From: Bryobacterales bacterium
Lineage (GTDB): Bacteria; Acidobacteriota; Terriglobia; Bryobacterales; Bryobacteraceae
NCBI GenBank assembly: GCA_003170295.1
Contig: PNAJ01000048.1
Span: forward strand, 3,503-54,510
Reading direction: 5' to 3'
Length of the DNA: 51,008 nt
Part shown: positions 24,105 to 32,611 of the stretch, piece by piece
Numbering within the stretch: the stretch's first letter is position 1
Layout: every line of letters starts with the position of its first letter
The notes under the pieces: generated by a model
Told to the model about the DNA's origin: nothing
The model's input: only the letters and a program-made list of their open reading frames with translations
Databases searched by the model: none
Made by a program: the position numbers and the translations under genes

Positions 24105-25403
24105 GTGCTGTTGAAGACGAGCGCCGCGAAGGTAATGGTCGGGGCCGCGCTTGTTTCCAGTCTGATGGCTCAGGAAAAGAAGAAACCGGACTGGAAAGAC
24201 CCCGCCGAATACGAACTCTATAAGCCGATTTCGCAAACGCAGGACCCCAAGATCTGGCTCGATTCCCTGGACAAATGGACCAAGCAGTATCCTCAAAGTG
24301 AACTGGCCGAAATCCGGCGGCAGCTTTATCTGGAGGCCTACCGGCAGCTCGGCCGGCCTCGCGAGGCGTTCCATGCGGCGGTGGAAGTGTTGCGCGACAA
24401 TCCGAAAAATTTATTTGCGCTTTCGACAATTGTCGGATCGATCTATCAATTGAATCCGCCTTCTGCGGCCGATCTCGATCAAGCGGAGCGGTCGACGACC
24501 ACGATTCTGGCTAATCTGGACGGGATCTACGCCAAGGAGAACCGTCCCCCCGAGATGAGCGACGCGGATGCCGCCAAGGCCAAGCCGGAAATGCGCGTCT
24601 TTGCCCAGAAAACCGCGGGGTGGATCGATTGGACACGCAAGGATTTCTCGCGCGCCGAGGTAGAACTGGCGAAGGCTATCGAGCTCGATCCGAAGCAGGG
24701 GCAGGTTTCGTACTGGTTAGCGGATTCCATGTTGAAGCAAAACAGAACGAATCCGGAAAAACAGCCGGCCGCCCTGTACTATTTTGCCCGCGCGGCATCC
24801 TATGACGGGCCAGGAAGCTTGCCCGCGAGCGATCGCAAAAACCTGACGGCATACTTGAACGCCGCGTACACGAAGTATCACGGCTCCGACGAAGGGTTGG
24901 CGCAGATCCTCGCGAGCGCCAAATCGAATGCGGCACCGCCCGCGGGATTTCGGATCAAGAGCGCCGCCGAGATCGAGAAAGAGCGCATGGAAGCCGAGCA
25001 GATGTTCGATAAGACGCATCCAGAGCGGGCGCTGTGGAAAGATCTGAAGGCCGCGCTCACGGCGCCCACGGGCGACACCTATTTTGAAACCAACATGAAG
25101 GACGCGCTCGTCCCACGTTTAAAGGGCAAGCTAGTGGCGATGTCGCCGGCGTCGAAGCCCAAGGAATTGGTCCTCGCCATCGAAGATTCTGCGGGCGATG
25201 TAACATTGAAGCTTGACGGAGCGCTTCCAGGTAAAATGGAGCCGGGCGGTGAGATCGAATTCGAGGGAATCGCCAAGAGCTTTATGAAAGATCCGTTCAT
25301 GGTGACGTTCGATGCCGAGAAGGCCAAACTGAACGGCTGGACCGGCCGGAACGAAACGCAAAAGAAGATTTCAAGGACCAAGAAAACAATTTCACCCGAG
25401 TGA
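24105..25403 (+). CDS. secreted tetratricopeptide-like protein, paralogue 1
   Basis: Start set at GTG 24105, which has AGGAGG six bases upstream; a longer frame to 24033 lacks this. The 432-residue product begins with a signal-like segment (LLKTSAAKVMVGAALVSSLMAQ). Helical repeat-like units follow: WLDSLDKWTKQYPQSELAEIR, RQLYLEAYRQLGRPREAFHA and FSRAEVELAKAIELDPKQG, the last a clear TPR-type motif. The C-terminal third is a beta-type region (LKGKLVAMSPASKPKELVLA, LPGKMEPGGEIEFEGIAKSF). The next gene is a paralogue seven bases downstream. Function is unknown. Confidence 0.85.
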   Translation: MLLKTSAAKVMVGAALVSSLMAQEKKKPDWKDPAEYELYKPISQTQDPKIWLDSLDKWTKQYPQSELAEIRRQLYLEAYRQLGRPREAFHAAVEVLRDNPKNLFALSTIVGSIYQLNPPSAADLDQAERSTTTILANLDGIYAKENRPPEMSDADAAKAKPEMRVFAQKTAGWIDWTRKDFSRAEVELAKAIELDPKQGQVSYWLADSMLKQNRTNPEKQPAALYYFARAASYDGPGSLPASDRKNLTAYLNAAYTKYHGSDEGLAQILASAKSNAAPPAGFRIKSAAEIEKERMEAEQMFDKTHPERALWKDLKAALTAPTGDTYFETNMKDALVPRLKGKLVAMSPASKPKELVLAIEDSAGDVTLKLDGALPGKMEPGGEIEFEGIAKSFMKDPFMVTFDAEKAKLNGWTGRNETQKKISRTKKTISPE

Positions 25404-25410
25404 GGCTCAC

Positions 25411-26730
25411 GTGACCTTTTCAACTACAAAAAAAATAATACTCGCCGGCGTGGCGACGATGGCGTTCGCGGCGGCGCAGGACCCACCGGCGGCAGCGGTC
25501 GCTCCAGCGGCGCCCGCCGACGCCAGAAAATGGAAGAACGACCAGGAGCAGACACTGGGGATCGCCGCTGCCGCCGAAAAGGATCCCGCGGCCCAACTGG
25601 AGAAGCTCGACAAGTGGAAGCACGATTTTCCGGAGAGCGATTACGATGATGCGCGCGCCGGAGCGTACTTAACTGCCTACGGGCAGCTGAAGCGGTATCA
25701 CGACCAGATGATGGCGGCTCAGGAACTTCGCAAGAAGCATCCGGATAATCTCGACTTGCTCCGCATGATCTTCACCGATGTGCCGCTGATCAAATCGCCA
25801 AGCGCTGAGGATCTCGCGGCTCTCGCCGACGCGGCTCGGTTTGTCGTCGACCATGCCGATGACGTTTTCTCTTCGAAGAACAAGCCTGCCAATCAGACAG
25901 ACGATCAGTGGAATAAGCTGAAACCCGATATGGTCGCCTACGCGCAGAATCAGCTCGACTGGATTGCGGAGCAGCAGGGGAAGGATGCGGTGATCGCCCG
26001 TCTGAAACAGGATCCGACGCGGGTCGCACTCAACGTGTGGCTCGGGAAACAGATTTTAGAGGAAGCCAAGAAAGGACATCCCGAATTGCAATCCGATGCG
26101 ATCTTCCATTACGCGCGAGCCGCTGCCTATACCGGACCCGGTTGCCTCGATCCGAAGGCTCGGGAGGGCATGAAGGGTTTTGTGGATCGGGCATTTAAAA
26201 CCTATCACGGCTCGCTCGAAGGTGAGGACAAACTACTCGCCACAGCGGCCAATCAGGCGCTGCCGGACGGTTATGTGATTGAGAGTACCGTCGACATCTT
26301 CAACAAGGCGGCCGATAAGGATAAGAAGGATCGCGAGGGCAATCCCATGCTCGCTCAGTGGCGCGACGTGAAGGCGATCCTCACTGCCGACAACGGACAG
26401 GAAAAATTCGATGCCGAGGTCAAGGAGAACGCTCTGCCCACGTTCAAGGGCAAGATCATTTCCATGACACCGGCGCTCAAACCGAAGACCATCGTGCTGG
26501 CTGTCGAGAAGGACGGCGTTGCCGATTGCACGATCACCTTCGAAGCTGCGTTGCCCGGCAAGATGGATGCGGGCAGCGAGCTTGAGTTCACCGGAGTTGC
26601 CAAGTCCTTTAAGAAAGACCCCTACATGCTGACGCTCGAAGTCGACAAGGACAAACTGGTCGGCTGGACGGGGAAGAACGCTCCTGCCCCGCGCGCTCCT
26701 GCGAAACCGGCTCCGAAGAAAGCGAACTAA
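25411..26730 (+). CDS. secreted tetratricopeptide-like protein, paralogue 2
   Basis: 439 residues, GTG start, seven bases after paralogue 1. Signal peptide with an alanine-rich stretch (ILAGVATMAFAAAQ). It aligns with its neighbour along the whole length: KLDKWKHDFPESDYDDARA corresponds to LDKWTKQYPQSELAE, HYARAAAYTGPGCLDPKAR to YFARAASYDGPGSLPASDR, and the ends TFKGKIISMTPALKPKTIVLA and LPGKMDAGSELEFTGVAKSF match. So this is a tandem duplication, diverged but conserved in layout. The C-terminus is Pro/Ala/Lys-rich. Function is unknown. Confidence 0.85.
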   Translation: MTFSTTKKIILAGVATMAFAAAQDPPAAAVAPAAPADARKWKNDQEQTLGIAAAAEKDPAAQLEKLDKWKHDFPESDYDDARAGAYLTAYGQLKRYHDQMMAAQELRKKHPDNLDLLRMIFTDVPLIKSPSAEDLAALADAARFVVDHADDVFSSKNKPANQTDDQWNKLKPDMVAYAQNQLDWIAEQQGKDAVIARLKQDPTRVALNVWLGKQILEEAKKGHPELQSDAIFHYARAAAYTGPGCLDPKAREGMKGFVDRAFKTYHGSLEGEDKLLATAANQALPDGYVIESTVDIFNKAADKDKKDREGNPMLAQWRDVKAILTADNGQEKFDAEVKENALPTFKGKIISMTPALKPKTIVLAVEKDGVADCTITFEAALPGKMDAGSELEFTGVAKSFKKDPYMLTLEVDKDKLVGWTGKNAPAPRAPAKPAPKKAN

Positions 26731-26909
26731 GCCGCCCTTTTTGCGAGCAGCCAACTGTAGACGGCGCGTGGGAGGAATCCCATATCGTCGTCCTGCTGTT
26801 GATAAAAATGAATAAATTGCTGTACCGGGCGGCGGACGTGTGGATTCGCCGCCATTTTTATGGCTCCCAGCGCCGATACCAGCGCGACGATCATCAAAAT
26901 CCGTCTCAT
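26727..26909 (-). CDS. small membrane protein, unknown
   Basis: A 60-residue frame starting MRRILMIVALVSALGAIKMA (one membrane helix or uncleaved signal), then a polar region (RRPVQQFIHFYQQQDDD) and MGFLPRAVYSWLLAKRAA. The aromatic, charged end looks protein-like. It lies directly downstream of the DUF4188 gene and overlaps the end of the convergent repeat-protein gene by four bases. There is no strong ribosome-binding site. Plausible but not certain. Confidence 0.5.
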   Translation of the reverse strand: MRRILMIVALVSALGAIKMAANPHVRRPVQQFIHFYQQQDDDMGFLPRAVYSWLLAKRAA

Positions 26910-26923
26910 GCCATATATGACGT

Positions 26924-27379
26924 TCAACGTGTCCTAAGAGTTTGCTGTCTTGTTGCCGCTACCGCCTTCGTGGCCTTCGCCAGTCCAAACAACGGCATAT
27001 TCGCGTAGACGGTTTCGTAATCTCCCTCCCGAGCCGGATACGTCTCATGCCAGATCCCGACGTCGCCATTCTGTCCCACCGCTTTGTTAAATGCCGCCCA
27101 CGCCGGAAGATGCGCGCGATCGCGATTTTTTGCGTAGGCCTGCAATTGCTCGAAAGAGCGCCAATATTGCAGGACAATGATGGTTCGCCCGAGCCACAAA
27201 TGAGAGCCTAGAAACCCGAGCTCGGGATTCCGCTCCAATTCACGGAGCATCTTGGGCATCGCCATCAGCACCGGGAACCAGCGATGAATTTTCCACAGCT
27301 TGTTGATCCGCATCCCGATCAAAAAGACCACCGCCTCGCCCTCTACCTCCGCGCGCATCCGCCCGTTTATGACTTTCAT
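26924..27379 (-). CDS. DUF4188 protein (dimeric alpha-beta barrel, monooxygenase-like)
   Basis: 151 residues matching the DUF4188 pattern: [62 protein letters not shown] and GIWHETYPA. The fold is that of small haem- or cofactor-free monooxygenases; some relatives are linked to fluoride or aldoxime chemistry, but the substrate here is unknown. GGAGGA lies seven bases before the ATG. It is divergent from a TetR regulator and shares an operator with it, so it is probably the regulator's main target. Confidence 0.85.
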   Translation of the reverse strand: MKVINGRMRAEVEGEAVVFLIGMRINKLWKIHRWFPVLMAMPKMLRELERNPELGFLGSHLWLGRTIIVLQYWRSFEQLQAYAKNRDRAHLPAWAAFNKAVGQNGDVGIWHETYPAREGDYETVYANMPLFGLAKATKAVAATRQQTLRTR

Positions 27380-27408
27380 CCGACTTCCTCCATCTAGACA
27401 ATGTAAAG

Positions 27409-27437
27409 ATTGTAGCGCGTGATCTTGACATCGTCAA
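27409..27437 (-). promoter_or_regulatory. predicted promoter of the DUF4188 gene
   Basis: On the minus strand TTGACG (27437-27432) and TACAAT (27414-27409) stand 17 bases apart, giving a transcription start near 27402. The -35 lies inside the palindromic operator, so bound repressor would block it. Confidence 0.6.
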
Positions 27438-27440
27438 GAT
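27422..27440. promoter_or_regulatory. TetR-type operator, 8-3-8 palindrome
   Basis: ATCTTGAC-ATC-GTCAAGAT is a perfect palindrome in the 82-base gap between the divergent tetR-like and DUF4188 genes. It covers the -35 boxes of both predicted promoters. Size and symmetry suit a TetR-family dimer. Confidence 0.75.
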
Positions 27441-27454
27441 AGATCGGCTAGAAT
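27425..27454 (+). promoter_or_regulatory. predicted promoter of the TetR gene, likely leaderless
   Basis: TTGACA (27425-27430) and TAGAAT (27449-27454) are 18 bases apart. A start site about seven bases on falls at 27461-27462, the GTG start codon itself. The lack of a Shine-Dalgarno sequence fits leaderless translation. Confidence 0.55.
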
Positions 27455-27461
27455 TCTCTAT

Positions 27462-28067
27462 GTGGCAGGAAAAGCAAAGAGATACCACCATGGGGAGCTT
27501 CGTCAAGCCCTGCTCAATGCGGTGGACGAGATGGTTCGGACCAAGGGCGCGGACGCCGTCACTTTGCGCGAATGCGCCCGGCTGGCGGGAGTATCCCATG
27601 CGGCCCCGCTGCACCATTTTCGGGATCATCACGCGCTTCTGAGCGCCTACGTGGCCCAGCAGTGGATTGCGGTCGCCGAGCGGATGCGTGTCCGCCGAAT
27701 CGCCGCTGGTTCGGATCCTTTCGCGGCGCTCACCGCAGTCGGCATGGCCTATATCGAAAATGGAATGCGGACCCCGGGCCTGTTCGGATTGCTGTTGCGT
27801 CCCGACCTCTGCCCGCCTCCGGGATCGGAAGCATTCGAGCAAGGCGCCAAGCCGGCCCATGACGAACTGGTTAACGCGGTGGCGCGATGCACAGGGGGCA
27901 CCGGCGCGGATGAGGCGCTCGCGGAACTGGCGTGGTCCGCAGTCCATGGATTCGTGGAATTGCAGCTGCTACTCGGAACCGTTCAGTGGGAGGAAAAAGC
28001 AGTCGCCATGCTCGACCGTCTGCGGCCGGTGTTTACATCTTGTAACGGCCAAGATCCTCATCGTTGA
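27462..28067 (+). CDS. TetR/AcrR-family transcriptional regulator
   Basis: 201 residues. The N-terminal helix-turn-helix is clear: HHGELRQALLNAVDEMV, then VTLRECARLAGVSHAAPLHHF and the family's FRDHHALLSAYVA. The C-terminal ligand domain resembles the TetR_C_33/WHG type (FVELQLLLGTV). GTG start. It probably represses itself and the divergent DUF4188 gene through 27422-27440. Its 3' end overlaps the convergent nuclease gene by 35 bases. Confidence 0.92.
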   Translation: MAGKAKRYHHGELRQALLNAVDEMVRTKGADAVTLRECARLAGVSHAAPLHHFRDHHALLSAYVAQQWIAVAERMRVRRIAAGSDPFAALTAVGMAYIENGMRTPGLFGLLLRPDLCPPPGSEAFEQGAKPAHDELVNAVARCTGGTGADEALAELAWSAVHGFVELQLLLGTVQWEEKAVAMLDRLRPVFTSCNGQDPHR

Positions 28068-28518
28068 GGTTCTCCAGCCATTTGCGCACTTCTTCGTTGT
28101 TGCCGACCTCCGCCACCGCTGCCACGCTCTTCGAGGTTTTGAGCACCGAATCATCGACGAAAATCGGACAGTCGAGCCGCAGCGCGATCGCCAGTGCATC
28201 GCTCGGCCGCGAATCGACTGAGATCATCTGCCCGTTACGCTCCAGCCAGATGATGGCGTAAAACGTATCGTCCTTGAGGTCGCTGACCACAACTTTTTTC
28301 ACACCCGTTTCCAGGCCGAACAGCAGGTTGCGGATCAAGTCGTGGGTCATCGGGCGCGGCGTCGGCATTTTTTCGATTTCAAGCGCGATCGCGTTCGCCT
28401 CGTAGATGCCCACCCAAATTGGAAGAATCGCGCTGCCGTTGACGTCCTTCAGCACGACAATGGGCATGTTGGTCACCGGGTCCATCATCAGCCCCCGGAT
28501 TTTCATTTCGACTTCCAT
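28033..28518 (-). CDS. bifunctional nuclease family protein (DUF151)
   Basis: 161 residues with the BFN core: MKIRGLMMDPVTNMPIVVLKD, ILPIWVGIYEANAIALEIE, RPMTHDLIRNLL, and SVDSRPSDALAIALRLDCPIFV. Plant relatives act on DNA and RNA; bacterial roles are poorly known. GGAGG lies five bases before the ATG. The C-terminal stretch (NNEEVRKWLENLNDEDLGRYKM) resembles a UVR-like short helix pair. It follows miaB by 19 bases, probably one transcript. Confidence 0.92.
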   Translation of the reverse strand: MEVEMKIRGLMMDPVTNMPIVVLKDVNGSAILPIWVGIYEANAIALEIEKMPTPRPMTHDLIRNLLFGLETGVKKVVVSDLKDDTFYAIIWLERNGQMISVDSRPSDALAIALRLDCPIFVDDSVLKTSKSVAAVAEVGNNEEVRKWLENLNDEDLGRYKM

Positions 28519-28537
28519 GCGTTCCTCCCGTTTGCTT

Positions 28538-29860
28538 TCAGTTTACACACTCGCCGACCAGTGAATTCGCGCCGGCCCGAGTGACGCGAACGTCGACGTA
28601 GCGGCCCAGGATATCGTCATCCGCGATATTGTCTGATGCAACCCGCAGAAAATTCAGCGTCTTGTGTTGCGACGTGCGGCCGATCCACTGCCCGGTCGCT
28701 ATGTTGAAGCCTTCCACCAGGCACTCTTCCACGGTGTCCAGATACGCCGCGTTGCGCCGCGTCTGAATTTCGCGCTGCAGCTCCTGCACGATGGTCAGGC
28801 GTCGAGTTTTCTCCTCTTCCGGAATCTGGCCCGCCAGCGCGAGGGCGGGCGTGTTCGGCCGGCGCGAGTACTTAAACCCGAAGATTGCATCGAACGCGAC
28901 CTCGCGCAAGAGGCCGAGCGTCTCCTCGAAGTCTGCCTCGGTCTCGCCAGGGAATCCAACGATGATATCGCTGGTAATCGCGATGGGCCGGCGTGCGTTC
29001 TTCATCCACTCGATGCGCCGCATATATTCGTCGCGCGTATAGAGACGCTGCATCGCGTTCAGGATGCGCGTCGACCCGCTCTGCACCGGCAGATGAACGT
29101 GATTGCAGAGATTCGGATTCTCATCGATCGCATCGATAATGGGCTTCACGAAATCGCGCGGATGGGACGTGGTGAACCGCACGCGGCGAATTCCCGGCAC
29201 GCAGCCAACCCGATCGAGCAGAGTCGCGAAATCCCATCCGGAGGGCGATGGATCGCGATAGCTATTGACGTTCTGCCCCAGCAGTTGAATCTCGGTATAC
29301 CCTGCGCGCGAAAGCTCAAGCGATTCGGCGAGCACCGACGCGCTGGTACGGCTGCGCTCGGGTCCGCGCGTGAAAGGAACCACGCAATAGGCACACGATT
29401 TGTCGCATCCTTCGATGATCGTCAGATAGGCGCGATGCGGATTCTCGCGGCGCGTGAGCGGAGTCTCGAAGGTGTCTTCGGTATCCAGGCTGAGGCCGGT
29501 GATGCGCTTATTTCCCGCCTCCAGTTGCACCAGCATTTGCGGCAACTGGTTGTAACTGGCCGATCCGCACACCATGCTCACGTGCGGCGCTTTTTCAAAG
29601 ACGCGCTCGCCTTCCTGTTGCGCCACGCAGCCCAGCACGATAAACTTCTTGCCCTTGCCCTCGCGCTTGAACTGATCGAGGCGATGAAAAACCTTTTGCT
29701 CCGCCTTATCGCGGATGCTGCACGTGTTGTAGAACACCAGTTCCGCCTCTTCCGGCGTCTTGACCTGATTGTAACCTTCGCCAATCAGCGTGCCGATGAC
29801 TTTTTCCGAGTCGTGCGCGTTCATCTGGCAGCCGAAGGTTTCGATGTAGAAGTTTTTCAC
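28538..29860 (-). CDS. miaB: tRNA-2-methylthio-N6-isopentenyladenosine-37 synthase MiaB
   Basis: Radical-SAM enzyme adding the methylthio group to i6A37 of tRNAs. Both iron-sulfur clusters are visible: C11, C47 and C78 in the N-terminal UPF0004 domain (ETFGCQMNAHDSE, NTCSIRDKAEQK, LGCVAQQEGE) and C152, C156 and C159 in GCDKSCAYCVVPFTRG. A TRAM domain ends the protein (VDVRVTRAGANSLVGEC). 440 residues; GTG start. The EGCDKSCAYC block and NVNSY fit MiaB better than RimO or MtaB. Confidence 0.95.
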   Translation of the reverse strand: MKNFYIETFGCQMNAHDSEKVIGTLIGEGYNQVKTPEEAELVFYNTCSIRDKAEQKVFHRLDQFKREGKGKKFIVLGCVAQQEGERVFEKAPHVSMVCGSASYNQLPQMLVQLEAGNKRITGLSLDTEDTFETPLTRRENPHRAYLTIIEGCDKSCAYCVVPFTRGPERSRTSASVLAESLELSRAGYTEIQLLGQNVNSYRDPSPSGWDFATLLDRVGCVPGIRRVRFTTSHPRDFVKPIIDAIDENPNLCNHVHLPVQSGSTRILNAMQRLYTRDEYMRRIEWMKNARRPIAITSDIIVGFPGETEADFEETLGLLREVAFDAIFGFKYSRRPNTPALALAGQIPEEEKTRRLTIVQELQREIQTRRNAAYLDTVEECLVEGFNIATGQWIGRTSQHKTLNFLRVASDNIADDDILGRYVDVRVTRAGANSLVGECVN

Positions 29861-29964
29861 TGCGCGATTTGCCTGTCTTTATTGTACGGGAAGGGCGTCC
29901 AGAAGGGAGGGGTTAGGGGATTCACCCTATTGAAGCGGCGCGGGGTTTCGCTTAGTCTTAGGGT

Positions 29965-30897
29965 GTGCGGACATCTCTGCTTTTCATCATCGTCGGTCTT
30001 GTGAGCGCGGTTGCGCAAAACGCGGCTACGACGTACACCACCGACATCAACGGAAATCGTATCGACGGCGGAACGACCACGACGGCCGACGGCGTTGTGA
30101 CCGACCTTCGCCAGTCCATCAATGGCCGCGAAGTTCCGCTCGAACAAGTGGAACAAAAAGTATTGAGCAAGAGTGGCAATACCACGGTCACTGAGCGCAT
30201 CACTCGCCACTATGGGACCGGCGGACAGGTCGTCTCGACCGATCGCGTGGTGATGGAGGAAACCAAGACCGCCGGCGGGTCGAGCGTCCGTTCCACGACG
30301 TATCGCAGCGACATCAGTGGCAACATGGCTGAGGCGGAGCGTAAGACCGTGGACACTCGTAAAGTGGGCGCGGCGACGGTGACGGACACGGCAGTCGAGA
30401 AGAAGGATCTCAACGGGTCCTTTTCAATCGCCGAAAAGCGCACCGCCACCAGCGAGCCTACCAGCGACGGAAAGCGCGAGAGCGAGACGGTGATGCTCCC
30501 GTCCACCAACGGCGGTTTATACGAGGCGCAGCGGTCGGCGACCACGGAGACCAAGTCGGGGAATCAGGTCGTCAGCAATACGGCGGTTTATGAACCTGGC
30601 ATCAGGGGCGAACTGGCGCTGACGCGGCAGAGCGTCGTGAAGACCATCGCCAAACCGGATGGATCGTCCAGCCAGGAGATTGAAACCTACGGCCGCACTT
30701 CCGACGGCCACGCCCGCGAGGCTGGCGCGCCGCCGTCATTGACCGAGAAGAGAATCATCGAACGTCAGAAAGGCCCCGGCGGAGCGATTGTCGAAACGCA
30801 AAGCGTGCAGGTTCCTTCGGTGAATCCTGGCACGCTTGATGCTCCCAGGAAGGTCTCCGAGACCATTTGCCGCGGCGAGTGCGGTAAGAAGAATTAG
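29965..30897 (+). CDS. secreted internally repeated protein, unknown
   Basis: 310 residues, GTG start, signal peptide MRTSLLFIIVGLVSAVAQ. The mature part is built of about four or more units of roughly 32 residues, each starting D/G-x-x-G then a short (A)E(A)-x-R/K stretch and ending in V-x-x-T-x-V: for example SDISGNMAEAERKTVDTRKV, DLNGSFSIAEKRTATSE, TNGGLYEAQRSATTETKSG and GIRGELALTRQSVVKTIAKP. It is rich in Thr, Ser, Glu and Lys with few aromatics, suggesting repeated beta-hairpins. It ends ICRGECGKKN with two cysteines. No family recognised. Confidence 0.8.
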   Translation: MRTSLLFIIVGLVSAVAQNAATTYTTDINGNRIDGGTTTTADGVVTDLRQSINGREVPLEQVEQKVLSKSGNTTVTERITRHYGTGGQVVSTDRVVMEETKTAGGSSVRSTTYRSDISGNMAEAERKTVDTRKVGAATVTDTAVEKKDLNGSFSIAEKRTATSEPTSDGKRESETVMLPSTNGGLYEAQRSATTETKSGNQVVSNTAVYEPGIRGELALTRQSVVKTIAKPDGSSSQEIETYGRTSDGHAREAGAPPSLTEKRIIERQKGPGGAIVETQSVQVPSVNPGTLDAPRKVSETICRGECGKKN

Positions 30898-30907
30898 CTG
30901 GTCTTCG

Positions 30908-31048
30908 ATGGAGAGAGAAGTCATCCCTGGCGATTCATCCGACGAGATTACAGAGGCGATGAATCGAGCTTGCGACCAAGCGGAGGAGCCCGAGGATGGG
31001 TTTCTGCGCGCGGCAGCGTGGCGCGTTCTGGAACGTTCCGAGTGGTAG
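30908..31048 (+). CDS. possible 46-residue acidic protein
   Basis: Short frame MEREVIPGDSSDEITEAMNR continuing to a helix FLRAAAWRVLERSEW. The composition is strongly acidic then amphipathic, protein-like. There is no good ribosome-binding site and no known family. It lies 11 bases after the repeat protein and may be translated with it. Low confidence. Confidence 0.35.
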   Translation: MEREVIPGDSSDEITEAMNRACDQAEEPEDGFLRAAAWRVLERSEW

Positions 31049-31050
31049 CC

Positions 31051-31281
31051 CTATGTTGAACTCTTTTCCTTCGCCTTGAGGACCCACCAAAAGAAATTCA
31101 GTGCCGGCCCATATGAATGGCCCATAGCCTCCAGGACGATGTCGCCCTCTGGCAGTCCTACTTCAAGGCGATCTCCATGAAAGGCCTTCATTTCCGTAAC
31201 CCCCTCGGGCTCTCTTTTCCAGAGTTCGGTGATATCTCGGAACATCCAGCGGGCGCTTTGAATCGCATCGTAGCGCAACAA
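31051..31281 (-). pseudogene. remnant or small hypothetical protein, 5' end missing
   Basis: The frame encodes LLRYDAIQSARWMFRDITEL and FHGDRLEVGLPEGDIVLEAM, ending WWVLKAKEKSST. Only a weak TTG (31281) serves as a start. Coding-like sequence continues upstream without ATG or GTG (RERILREDAGTSLE) to an in-frame TAA near the palindrome at 31342. The gene may have lost its 5' end when the repeat was inserted. Function is unknown. Confidence 0.35.
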
Positions 31282-31341
31282 TTCTAGACTGGTGCCAGCA
31301 TCTTCTCGGAGGATTCTCTCACGAGGTTGTTAAATGGCGAT

Positions 31342-31362
31342 GCGCAGGGCACGGCCCTGCGC
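31342..31362. repeat. 9-3-9 palindrome related to family A
   Basis: GCGCAGGGC-ACG-GCCCTGCGC, a perfect hairpin 70 bases from the family A copy that follows deoB. The inner CAGGGC/GCCCTG is the same as in family A. Confidence 0.6.
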
Positions 31363-31411
31363 CACTTGTGTTGCACGTAATTGTGGATTGGAAGTCATTA
31401 GTCGATTGTGG

Positions 31412-31430
31412 GGCAGGGCCATGCCCTGCC
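31412..31430 (-). terminator. palindrome 2 bases after deoB, family A copy 2
   Basis: GGCAGGGC-CAT-GCCCTGCC, identical to 7168-7186 including the flanking TGTGG, and like it placed just after the last stop codon (31433) of a minus-strand operon. Probably a transcript-end element, without a T-run. Confidence 0.5.
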
Positions 31431-31432
31431 AA

Positions 31433-32611
31433 CTAAAGCTGCGAAAGAAAACTTTCACCGACCACTATCTTCGCGCCATAGTTCTCCGCCACCGTTTGTC
31501 CGATATCCGATAGCGAGCCCCTCGTCCCGAGATTCACGCCATGCTTCACCGAAGGCCCGAAGGCGAGCAGCGGCACGTACTCGCGGCTGTGATCGGTGGA
31601 CGGAGTCGTTGGGTCGCAGCCATGATCCGCGGTGAAAATTGCGAGATCGTCCGTCCGCAACTTCGCTCCAAATTCCGGCAGCCACCGGTCGACTTCTTCG
31701 AGGGCGCGCGCGTAACCCTGAACATCGTTGCGATGCCCGTACTGCTGGTCGAAGTCGACCAGATTCACGAAAATCATTCCTCGGTCGACCGCATCCATGG
31801 CGCCCAACGTCTTCACCAAGCCGTCCGCGTTGCTCTTGGTCTTCTCGTATTCGCGAATGCCGCGCCCAAGAAAGATATCGAAGATTTTGCCGATGCCGTA
31901 AACGTCAATATTACGCTCGGCAAGTTGATCGAGCAGCATCCCTTTGGGCGGAGGCACCGCGTAATCGTGTCGATTCGGCGTACGCGTGAAAGCTCCTGGT
32001 TCACCGATGAACGGACGCGCGATTACTCGGCCCACTTCATAAGGACCACGCAGAATGTCGCGCGCCGTTTCGCAGATTTTGTACAGCTCGAACAGAGGAA
32101 TCACTTCCTCATGCGCGGCAACTTGAAACACGCTGTCGGCCGACGTGTAAACAATCGGCGATCCGGTGCGCACGTGTTCCTCGCCGAGTTCCTTGATGAT
32201 CTCCGTGCCCGACGCCGCCTTGTTTCCGATCGCGTGGCGACCGATGCGGCGCTCGAATTCATCCATCACCTCGGGCGGAAAACCATGCGGAAATAGCGGA
32301 AACGGTTTTTCAAGGTGAATCCCGACCATCTCCCAATGGCCCGTGGTCGTATCTTTTCCAGGCGAGGCGAGCGAACATTTTCCGTAAGCTCCGGCCGGCT
32401 CCGCCGCCGGCGCCAGGCCCGTCAGGGGCTTGATATTCGCAAGACCAAGTCTGCGGAAGTTCGGGAGGTCGAGCTGCCGCCGGCGCGCGATATTGCCCAG
32501 CGTGTCGCTGCCCACGTCGCCATATTTCGCGGCGTCCGGCATTTCGCCGATACCCACGCTATCCAAGACAATCCAGATCACTCGGCGGAACGTTATGGTG
32601 CGAAAGCTCAT
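31433..32611 (-). CDS. deoB: phosphopentomutase
   Basis: Interconverts ribose/deoxyribose 1- and 5-phosphates in nucleoside salvage. Alkaline-phosphatase-fold metal sites: [17 protein letters not shown] with the first aspartate (D17), the phosphorylated threonine in [26 protein letters not shown], and [11 protein letters not shown] with TDHSRE. The start ATG at 32611 overlaps the TlpA-like stop as ATGA; a 61-residue N-terminal extension of the open frame does not resemble DeoB and is rejected. About 392 residues, as expected. Confidence 0.95.
   Translation of the reverse strand: MSFRTITFRRVIWIVLDSVGIGEMPDAAKYGDVGSDTLGNIARRRQLDLPNFRRLGLANIKPLTGLAPAAEPAGAYGKCSLASPGKDTTTGHWEMVGIHLEKPFPLFPHGFPPEVMDEFERRIGRHAIGNKAASGTEIIKELGEEHVRTGSPIVYTSADSVFQVAAHEEVIPLFELYKICETARDILRGPYEVGRVIARPFIGEPGAFTRTPNRHDYAVPPPKGMLLDQLAERNIDVYGIGKIFDIFLGRGIREYEKTKSNADGLVKTLGAMDAVDRGMIFVNLVDFDQQYGHRNDVQGYARALEEVDRWLPEFGAKLRTDDLAIFTADHGCDPTTPSTDHSREYVPLLAFGPSVKHGVNLGTRGSLSDIGQTVAENYGAKIVVGESFLSQL

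Noticed and set aside
28664..30004. 446-codon plus-strand open frame opposite miaB
   Set aside because: Antisense to MiaB, which has all cluster cysteines; no motif.
7168..31430. Possible CRISPR because identical palindromes recur
   Set aside because: Copies are kilobases apart, without regular spacers or cas genes; they are dispersed intergenic palindromes.
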